A stretch of DNA of 26,395 nucleotides from a virus. This document shows positions 22,424 to 26,395 of this stretch, one piece after another. The position numbers and the translations under genes are program-made. The stretch covers positions 1 through 26,395 of the IMG/VR virus record IMGVR_UViG_3300037191_002925, one strand, 5' to 3'. The notes beneath the pieces are model-generated. The model was not told the DNA's origin. It saw nothing but the letters and a program-made list of their open reading frames with translations, and searched no databases. How positions within the stretch are numbered: the first letter of the stretch is position 1; each line of letters starts with the position of its first letter.

Positions 22424-22675
22424 ATGGATAAAATTCTTTTAATTATAGGCGTGTTGCAGTTCAGTCCTGAACTTAAAGCTGAGGTTCTAGTCATCAAACA
22501 AGAGATTGTAATGCCTACGATGATGCTGTGCAGCCAACTAAGCGCACACCTTTCCCGAAAACAAGATTCTTCAGAAATCGGGTTCTGCACTTTCGTAGCC
22601 CGACCTTACACTCCACCCACCCCAGCGCCAGAGGTTCCTGATTATGGTAGCGCCGAAAGTCACACACAAAAATAA
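22424..22675 (+). CDS. Unknown small protein, 83 aa
   Basis: ATG 22424 is preceded by a near-perfect AAAGGAGG site. The N-terminus is hydrophobic (ILLIIGVLQF), the middle helical, and the C-terminus Pro-rich (PYTPPTPAPEVPDYG). It overlaps the terminase start by 32 bases. No family recognised. It has one weak hydrophobic stretch but no certain membrane helix. Confidence 0.72.
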   Translation: MDKILLIIGVLQFSPELKAEVLVIKQEIVMPTMMLCSQLSAHLSRKQDSSEIGFCTFVARPYTPPTPAPEVPDYGSAESHTQK

Positions 22676-23171
22676 GTTAGAAATCGTTGCTAACCCGCGC
22701 AGAGAAAAAGGGGTTAGCCCGATACAAGATCGCTTCTGTCAGCTCTACGTTACGCGAGAAGACTTAACGCAGAGTCAGTGCGCGGTGGAAGCGGGCTACA
22801 GCAATCGCAGTGCGCATAGCAAAGCGAGCGAGTTACTAAACCCCAACCGATGGCCCAATGTGACCGTTCGTATCAGGGAGTTAAAGCTAGAACTGGGCAG
22901 AAAGTACGAAGTCACCTACGAAAAGCACATGAAGAAGATGGCCGAGTTGCGCGATGAAGCCCTGCAGAACGGAAACTACTCTGCGGCAATCAACGCTGAA
23001 AAATTCAGGGGCCAAGCTGCTGGACTGTACGTTGACCGCAAAGAAATTCTTCACGGGAAAATTGATCAGATGAGTAGAGAAGAAGTAATGAGAGCTATAA
23101 ATGAGTTGCAAAGGGACTTCCCTGCGCTGAAAGAAGTAGAAGTTGAATTTGAAGTAATAAAAGAAGGATAA
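22644..23171 (+). CDS. terS: Terminase small subunit (Terminase_2-like), 175 aa
   Basis: The N-terminal half contains FCQLYVTREDLTQSQCAVEAGYSNRSAHSKASELLN, the helix-turn-helix signature of small terminase subunits, which bind the packaging site on phage DNA and load the large ATPase. The rest is helical (oligomerisation) and ends in an acidic tail (EVEVEFEVIKEG). Length is typical. The large subunit is not next to it: membrane peptides and unknown genes follow, and any large terminase must lie outside this window. AGAGGTT precedes the start. Confidence 0.85.
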   Translation: MVAPKVTHKNKLEIVANPRREKGVSPIQDRFCQLYVTREDLTQSQCAVEAGYSNRSAHSKASELLNPNRWPNVTVRIRELKLELGRKYEVTYEKHMKKMAELRDEALQNGNYSAAINAEKFRGQAAGLYVDRKEILHGKIDQMSREEVMRAINELQRDFPALKEVEVEFEVIKEG

Positions 23172-23179
23172 AATACTTG

Positions 23180-23213
23180 TTGTGCTGGTTTATCGCCCCT
23201 GGCACAGTAATAT
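23180..23213 (+). promoter_or_regulatory. Promoter-like site with palindromic AGTAATATTACT core
   Basis: TCGCCCC (23193-23199), 8 bases, then TAATAT (23208-23213) within the perfect palindrome AGTAATATTACT. TTGTG lies 14 bases upstream of TCGCCCC (from 23179). It sits 28 bases before the ATG at 23242. Confidence 0.45.
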
Positions 23214-23241
23214 TACTACAACAACTTAAAAGAGGTACCCA

Positions 23242-23493
23242 ATGAGAAACGCAAGCATGAATTTTCACAACGTAACCACCGTATTAATAGAAAAGCTAAA
23301 CATCTCTCACGTGCGCGGCACCACTCTTATCATCCGTGATGGGGATGGTCAAGAGTTTGAGATCACGTGCTTTGCTAAAGGTAGCGACATCAAGTTTTTA
23401 AACGTCACCCCAGAAGTAGGGGAGCACTCTTGGAGAGCACGAGAACGCGCTGAAAAAGAAGCCGATAAAGCCATAATGGGGCAGGCGGGCTGA
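23242..23493 (+). CDS. Unknown small protein, 83 aa
   Basis: An AGAGG site and the promoter-like element precede the ATG. The first 60 residues read like a small beta-rich domain (TTLIIRDGDGQEFEITCFAKGSDIKFLNV); the tail is a charged helix (SWRARERAEKEADKAIMG). No family recognised. Its stop overlaps the next start (TGATG). Confidence 0.75.
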   Translation: MRNASMNFHNVTTVLIEKLNISHVRGTTLIIRDGDGQEFEITCFAKGSDIKFLNVTPEVGEHSWRARERAEKEADKAIMGQAG

Positions 23494-23597
23494 TGTTCAG
23501 CATCCTTTACGCCCTTTTTGAGGGTGTTGTTTTCCTCTTAGGGATGGGCACGTTACTCGCCCTTGTTTGGCTTGTTTCCGTCCTTATTCACGGGTAA
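23493..23597 (+). CDS. Tiny membrane peptide, 34 aa
   Basis: The ATG overlaps the upstream stop by one base. The sequence is one long hydrophobic helix (SILYALFEGVVFLLGMGTLL followed by ALVWLVSVLIHG). Coupled start and clean transmembrane character support a real gene. Function unknown. Confidence 0.6.
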   Translation: MFSILYALFEGVVFLLGMGTLLALVWLVSVLIHG

Positions 23598-23634
23598 ATG
23601 GAGGTACCCATTCATACCGGCGGAGGGCTCTCCA

Positions 23635-23760
23635 GTGAAAACACCTTCCGCCAAGCAAGCGGGCAAGCTCCTTTTTAAAATGTACATAGTTTGGAGCATA
23701 TGCGCCGATGTGATTCTAATCTGTGGCGTGGCCGCTTTAGTGTTGGAATTTTTGTTATGA
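23635..23760 (+). CDS. Small membrane protein, 41 aa
   Basis: The GTG start at 23635 is chosen because GGAGGG stands 7 bases upstream. A short basic N-terminus (KTPSAKQAGKLLFK) is followed by a transmembrane helix (IVWSICADVILICGVAALVL), so the N-terminus is probably cytoplasmic. A longer frame from TTG 23563 lacks a ribosome site. Confidence 0.6.
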   Translation: MKTPSAKQAGKLLFKMYIVWSICADVILICGVAALVLEFLL

Positions 23761-23773
23761 AAGGAGTTTACTA

Positions 23774-23842
23774 ATGATCTTATCAGCAGTGCTATCCGCA
23801 ATATTTGGCATCGTAGTACTTTTCTTCCTTTTTTCAAACTGA
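23774..23842 (+). CDS. Tiny membrane peptide, 22 aa
   Basis: AAGGAG lies 7 bases before the ATG. The peptide MILSAVLSAIFGIVVLFFLF plus SN is a single hydrophobic helix. It is the third tiny membrane gene in a row. Function unknown. Confidence 0.5.
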   Translation: MILSAVLSAIFGIVVLFFLFSN

Positions 23843-23853
23843 GCATTTAGTTA

Positions 23854-23882
23854 TTGCACCCGGTTATCCAAGGGTGTAATAT
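23854..23882 (+). promoter_or_regulatory. Strong sigma70-like promoter
   Basis: TTGCAC (23854-23859) and TAATAT (23877-23882) have the ideal 17-base spacing. The -10 box is within the palindrome GTAATATTAC. TTGCACCC and GGGTGTAA form inverted arms over the spacer. It drives the 162-aa gene 58 bases downstream. Confidence 0.65.
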
Positions 23883-23939
23883 TACGCAGTGGCTGGGGTA
23901 TCTCATCCCAACCCTTAACCCGCAGAAAGGGGTTACAAA

Positions 23940-24428
23940 ATGGCCCAAGCAGTCAGTCTCGCAAAAGCACGGGAAAAAGCTTTCGCTAATCCCAAAACCG
24001 TCAGCGTACCCACTCTTAAAAAAGCAACCGCCAAACTGCCAGAGCTAGTGTGCCAAGGCGAAGAAATCACCCACGACCAAATTCATAAGTGGATCAAAGA
24101 ACACGCCGGAGGTCAACCCAAAAACGTGGCCGTACTACTAATGCCAAACGTGGCCATAGAAGATCCAAAGCCCATTCCCTTCTTCTCCAACCAAACGTAC
24201 GAGAAAAAAGGGGTGCGGTACATGGACCTGATGGATCATCTCAAAGGGGTGAAAGGCGAAACCAATCTCGCCGCCATCTGGGCCTCCGGGGCACGGCGCG
24301 GCACATCGGCCAAGAAAAACGCCATGACATGGTTCCTCCTAAACGGGGGCCAAAGCCGGTCAAGCAAAAGCTGGGGTACTAGCTTTATCAAACTTGTAGC
24401 AGCGCAGCCTCCGGGCATAGTATCTTAA
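23940..24428 (+). CDS. Unknown protein, 162 aa
   Basis: AGAAAGGGG precedes the ATG. The N-terminus is basic and helical (SLAKAREKAFANPKTV), then HDQIHKWIKEHAG, a strand-rich middle (NVAVLLMPNVAIEDPKPIPFF) and a Lys/Ser-rich C-terminus (GTSAKKNAMTWFLLNGGQSR). No known motif. It has its own promoter and terminator-like hairpins, so it is an independent transcription unit, perhaps an early host-interaction protein. Confidence 0.75.
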   Translation: MAQAVSLAKAREKAFANPKTVSVPTLKKATAKLPELVCQGEEITHDQIHKWIKEHAGGQPKNVAVLLMPNVAIEDPKPIPFFSNQTYEKKGVRYMDLMDHLKGVKGETNLAAIWASGARRGTSAKKNAMTWFLLNGGQSRSSKSWGTSFIKLVAAQPPGIVS

Positions 24429-24432
24429 AAGG

Positions 24433-24453
24433 GTCACTGTATCCCTCAGTGAC
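24433..24453 (+). other. Hairpin GTCACTG/CAGTGAC
   Basis: A perfect 7-bp stem with a 7-base loop lies 4 bases after the stop of the 162-aa gene. No T-run follows, so it may protect the mRNA 3' end in front of the stronger terminator at 24470. Confidence 0.45.
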
Positions 24454-24469
24454 TCTTCCCTGTAAACTT

Positions 24470-24501
24470 CCCCTCGTCTCAATTGAGACGGGGGGCTTTT
24501 T
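24470..24501 (+). terminator. Intrinsic terminator
   Basis: An 11-bp stem (CCCCTCGTCTC with GAGACGGGGGG, including one G-T pair) closes an AATT loop. TTTTT follows at 24497-24501. The core CGTCTCAATTGAGACG is a perfect palindrome. Confidence 0.85.
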
Positions 24502-24517
24502 GAAGAGGGAATTCCCC

Positions 24518-24787
24518 ATGAAAAGAAAAGGTTTCGTTGACGAAGTTGAAAAACACCTCGTACAACACGGCATCATCACAACAACACAAGCCGAAGAAAT
24601 AGGTGTAGAGCCCAAAAACCTCGCCGTCATGATCCATCGGCTACGTCGCAATCGCCACCTAAACATCGTAACCCTAGATAGAAGGAAAATGAAATGGCTA
24701 GGGCAAAAAGAACAAGCCTACCAGCTGATGGACCGAAATTCTACACACGAAGAAGTCGCCTCTCCCTCATCGCAGGTGTCCAACTAG
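24518..24787 (+). CDS. Small DNA-binding-like protein (winged-helix/HTH candidate), 89 aa
   Basis: ATG 24518 follows GAAGAGGG, just after the terminator; an earlier GTG frame at 24449 would cross the terminator. The sequence FVDEVEKHLVQHGIITTTQAEEIGVEPKNLAVMIHRLRRNRHLNIVTLD has the helix-turn-helix-plus-wing pattern of winged-helix regulators, though no family is certain. The last 31 codons overlap a second frame. GGGAATTCCC, a palindrome, lies just before the start. Confidence 0.7.
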   Translation: MKRKGFVDEVEKHLVQHGIITTTQAEEIGVEPKNLAVMIHRLRRNRHLNIVTLDRRKMKWLGQKEQAYQLMDRNSTHEEVASPSSQVSN

Positions 24788-24912
24788 CCAGCAAAGAACA
24801 AAAAGACAAACCACGGGTGCCACACGGGGAGTTCTTCCGTAGGTTCCTCTCACCAGCACAGGAAAACGCTCTCGCACTTCCCGAACTCACATGCCTGAAA
24901 AAGACCAAATAA
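24694..24912 (+). CDS. Overlapping basic protein, 72 aa
   Basis: ATG 24694 is preceded by AGAAGG and lies inside the previous gene in another frame (94-base overlap). The protein is basic at the N-terminus (ARAKRTSLPADGPKFYTRRSR) and ends before the next promoter. Either this is a true overlapping gene, or a frameshift has split one longer protein. No family recognised. Confidence 0.5.
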   Translation: MARAKRTSLPADGPKFYTRRSRLSLIAGVQLASKEQKDKPRVPHGEFFRRFLSPAQENALALPELTCLKKTK

Positions 24913-24928
24913 CACTGCCTCCCAGCCA

Positions 24929-24949
24929 TCGGCCACCGTACTATTATAA
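24929..24949 (+). promoter_or_regulatory. TCGCCC-type promoter-like site
   Basis: TCGGCCA (24929-24935), 8 bases, then TTATAA (24944-24949) inside the near-palindrome TACTATTATAACAGTA. It stands before the hairpin at 24952 and the gene at 24992. Confidence 0.4.
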
Positions 24950-24951
24950 CA

Positions 24952-24972
24952 GTAGGGCGGTGGTCGCCCTAC
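24952..24972 (+). other. Leader hairpin with the shared GGGCGGTGGTCGCCC motif
   Basis: GTAGGGCG (24952-24959) pairs perfectly with CGCCCTAC (24965-24972) around a GTGGT loop. The 15-mer GGGCGGTGGTCGCCC recurs at 25620-25634 in front of the next gene. The left arm can also pair upstream with CCACCG and TACT, so two structures compete. It ends 19 bases before the start codon. Confidence 0.65.
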
Positions 24973-24991
24973 ACACAAACAGGAGGGTCAC

Positions 24992-25579
24992 ATGGCTTTA
25001 CCAATAGGCATTCCACCATACGCGCCGTTCCAAGGTTGGGGCGGCATCGCCAAAGGGCAACTGCACACACTCGCCGGGCCAATACCCGCCGAAGTGCTGG
25101 CAACCCTACCCGAAATCACCATAGCCCTGTGCGTTAGCGAATACCTACCACACGAGGTAGGCGACCTTATGCAATGCATACCCGAGCAAATGGTAACGTG
25201 GCTAGAACAATGGGATCTACACGGCGGCTCCAAACTACCCGGCTCCAAACTACACACCCTAGCCGAATGGGTGGTGCCACAAAGCGAAATACAAAAAATG
25301 CTCGCACCACAAATAGGCTCCAACAACTGGGCCACAAACCAAAGCGACTATCAAGGTCGCCTACAACTCATTACCGGGGGCCAGCACAACGGCCTCGCGT
25401 TGTTCAGCTGGTCATGCGGTAGCTGCGGCAAATTTGCTTGCGGCAATAGCTGCGACCCCTCAGGCGTTAGCGCAGGGGGCTGGGGCGGGCCTCTAGGCAT
25501 CACACTGGTACACACCACCAAAGGCATGGAGCACTTTGCAGCACTCGCAAAACCAAGCCCAACACCGACCAAACACTAA
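24992..25579 (+). CDS. Unknown protein, 195 aa, Cys-rich patch
   Basis: A strong AGGAGGG site precedes the ATG. No known domain. The protein is rich in Gly, Pro and Trp, with a Cys cluster (WSCGSCGKFACGNSC, about residues 140-154) that could bind metal, and a short tandem GSKLP/GSKLH repeat. Codons prefer A or C at the third place, unlike the left-end genes. A promoter, leader hairpin and gene of its own suggest an early accessory protein, possibly acting on the host, but nothing in the sequence shows which. Confidence 0.7.
   Translation: MALPIGIPPYAPFQGWGGIAKGQLHTLAGPIPAEVLATLPEITIALCVSEYLPHEVGDLMQCIPEQMVTWLEQWDLHGGSKLPGSKLHTLAEWVVPQSEIQKMLAPQIGSNNWATNQSDYQGRLQLITGGQHNGLALFSWSCGSCGKFACGNSCDPSGVSAGGWGGPLGITLVHTTKGMEHFAALAKPSPTPTKH
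25226..25255 (+). repeat. 15-bp tandem repeat in coding sequence
   Basis: GGCTCCAAACTACCC (25226-25240) is followed by GGCTCCAAACTACAC (25241-25255), 14 of 15 identical and in frame, giving GSKLP then GSKLH. Confidence 0.9.
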
Positions 25580-25592
25580 TAGGCACACACAA

Positions 25593-25634
25593 TCGCCCCG
25601 CGTAAAATGTACATACGCGGGGCGGTGGTCGCCC
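25593..25634 (+). promoter_or_regulatory. Promoter-like site within two competing hairpins
   Basis: CGCCCCGCGTA (25594-25604) pairs perfectly with TACGCGGGGCG (25614-25624); the -10-like TAAAAT at 25603 lies at the junction of arm and loop. The right arm overlaps GGGCG (25620-25624), which can instead pair with CGCCC (25630-25634) over GTGGT. Both hairpins cannot form at once. The site is 25 bases before the start at 25660. Confidence 0.55.
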
Positions 25635-25659
25635 AACGTACCAATCAAGGGGTTATCCA

Positions 25660-26250
25660 ATGGCACACTCAAAACAGTTGGCATGCGCAGCATTCACATT
25701 CTACAAAAAGCACATGGCACTAATCTACGGGGCCTCGTATCACAACAAACCACCAGCAGGGTCAGTAGTAGCTCGGGCACTCGCAAACAAAATGCACTTC
25801 GCCAAACACACCTTTAATCGCCCAGGCGTTCAACTGTGGTTTCCAGATGACGAACTCGGCCTCACAACCTCAAAACTGCTAGGTCAAGGCAACGTACAAA
25901 TAAACGAATGTGTACGCCAACTCAGCAATTCCTTCTGGGAGTACACCGCCGAAAAAATAGCACCAAAGCCAATCAATCACGCCACACTGTACAGTCACAC
26001 AGCCTCAGTACCCTACAATCCAACACTAGAAAGCTCCACCACACTAGCCGACCAATGCACATACGATAAAGTAGAATTCACAGGCCACGGCTATAAAGAA
26101 ATCAACGGTCAAGCTTTCTTTGTAGTTAGCGAAAACTCAACATGGGATCCCTGGTGCACAATTCTACAAGCTAACGCAGGGTGGCACTGGATCATACCCA
26201 CACCCGTAGCCGCCGAAATAGGGTACAACTACAACAAAGATCCCAAATAA
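25660..26250 (+). CDS. Unknown protein, 196 aa
   Basis: AAGGGGTTATCC precedes the ATG. The sequence is neutral to slightly basic, with many aromatic residues (WEYTAEKIAP, NAGWHWIIPTPVAAEIGYNY) and scattered His. No signal peptide, membrane segment or catalytic motif is evident. It shares the leader-hairpin design of the preceding 195-aa gene but no clear protein similarity. It is the last gene before a strong terminator. Confidence 0.7.
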   Translation: MAHSKQLACAAFTFYKKHMALIYGASYHNKPPAGSVVARALANKMHFAKHTFNRPGVQLWFPDDELGLTTSKLLGQGNVQINECVRQLSNSFWEYTAEKIAPKPINHATLYSHTASVPYNPTLESSTTLADQCTYDKVEFTGHGYKEINGQAFFVVSENSTWDPWCTILQANAGWHWIIPTPVAAEIGYNYNKDPK

Positions 26251-26281
26251 CCTTCGCATAAACAACAACATAACAACACTC

Positions 26282-26309
26282 GGGGGGGCAACAGCTCCCC
26301 CTCTTTTTT
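26282..26309 (+). terminator. Strong intrinsic terminator
   Basis: GGGGGGGC (26282-26289) pairs with GCTCCCCC (26294-26301), one G-T pair, over an AACA loop, followed by TCTTTTTT. It ends the rightmost transcription unit. Confidence 0.9.
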
Positions 26310-26334
26310 AACCAACACACCGAAAAAGAAAAAG

Positions 26335-26356
26335 TTTGCTATATAGATGTGATATC
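26335..26356 (+). repeat. 22-bp element, copy 3 (forward)
   Basis: TTTGCTATATAGATG followed by TGATATC differs from copy 1 at a single base. It is followed by a purine-rich run (GGAGAATGGAGAGAGAG), as copy 1 is, and sits 26 bases after the terminator, where a promoter for the next operon would be expected. The rest of the window (to 26395) shows no gene. Confidence 0.85.
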
Positions 26357-26395
26357 GGAGAATGGAGAGAGAGAAAAAGTTTTTCGGAAACAAAG

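Noticed and set aside
23598-23678. 26-aa frame MEVPIHTGGGLSSENTF starting right after a TAA
   Set aside because: No ribosome site and no structural character; the sequence is better used as the leader (GGAGGG) of the 41-aa membrane gene at 23635.
24089-24382. 97-aa + strand frame inside the 162-aa gene
   Set aside because: It overlaps entirely with 23940-24428, which has a promoter and ribosome site; the translation is an Arg/Gly-rich shadow.
121-26250. Many minus-strand open frames (for example 11812-12276, 2724-3050, 15351-15737)
   Set aside because: All lie opposite well-supported genes, lack ribosome sites and have low-information translations typical of shadow frames.
1-26395. Prophage or lysogeny genes, tRNAs, CRISPR arrays, insertion sequences
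   Set aside because: I looked for integrase, repressor, transposase, cloverleaf and regularly spaced repeat patterns and saw none that could be supported.

Overview
The window is one strand of a tailed double-stranded DNA phage genome. Every gene I can support reads left to right on the + strand, genes are packed tightly, and many start codons overlap the previous stop (ATGA or TAATG). There is a small terminase subunit, a T4-type lysozyme, very large proteins of probable virion origin, and a complete phage-type replication set. I see no integrase, repressor, tRNA, CRISPR array or insertion sequence. The family mix (AEP primase, SNF2 helicase, family A polymerase, thymine-hypermodification genes) suggests a lytic-style, possibly podovirus-like phage of a proteobacterium, perhaps aquatic. 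The host is inference only.

Layout. 1-5759: end of the late region, with the tail of one gene and two large genes (682 and 1197 aa) that are probably internal virion or ejection proteins. 5775-7061: lysis region, with a GH24 endolysin, two small membrane/coiled-coil proteins (holin or spanin candidates) and a small zinc-ribbon protein. 7062-7349: non-coding control region with a sigma70-like promoter, a hairpin and an inverted pair of a 22-bp element. 7350-15074: replication module with an SNF2 helicase, small conserved proteins, a 267-aa protein, an AEP (TOTE-like) primase, a UvrD-like SF1 helicase and a DUF932 protein. 15091-15180: terminator-like hairpin, promoter and a direct repeat. 15201-19026: DNA hypermodification operon with an unknown protein, an alpha-glutamyl/putrescinyl-thymine pyrophosphorylase-like protein, a GT-B glycosyltransferase-like protein, a thymidylate-synthase-family (probable dUMP hydroxymethylase) enzyme and a DUF1599-like protein. 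19026-21893: zinc-ribbon protein, family A DNA polymerase, YfbR-like HD nucleotidase, second zinc-ribbon protein. 21960-26250: accessory region with the small terminase subunit, several tiny membrane peptides and unrecognised proteins, many behind their own promoter or hairpin. 26282-26395: strong terminator followed by a third copy of the 22-bp element.

How it fits together. The TS homologue probably makes 5-hydroxymethyl-dUMP. The polymerase would put this base into DNA, where the pyrophosphorylase-like protein and the glycosyltransferase could build a larger thymine modification that shields phage DNA from host nucleases. The HD nucleotidase and DUF1599-like protein would tune the nucleotide pool. 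The replisome is unusual for this window: an AEP primase with SF1 and SNF2 helicases and a PolA enzyme, but no DnaB/gp4-type helicase.

Most striking points: the modification cassette lacks any recognisable 5-hmdU DNA kinase in the window and carries a glycosyltransferase; a 22-bp element occurs three times at module boundaries; and a recurrent promoter-like motif (TCGCCCY-N8-AT core) with variable palindromes precedes many accessory genes.
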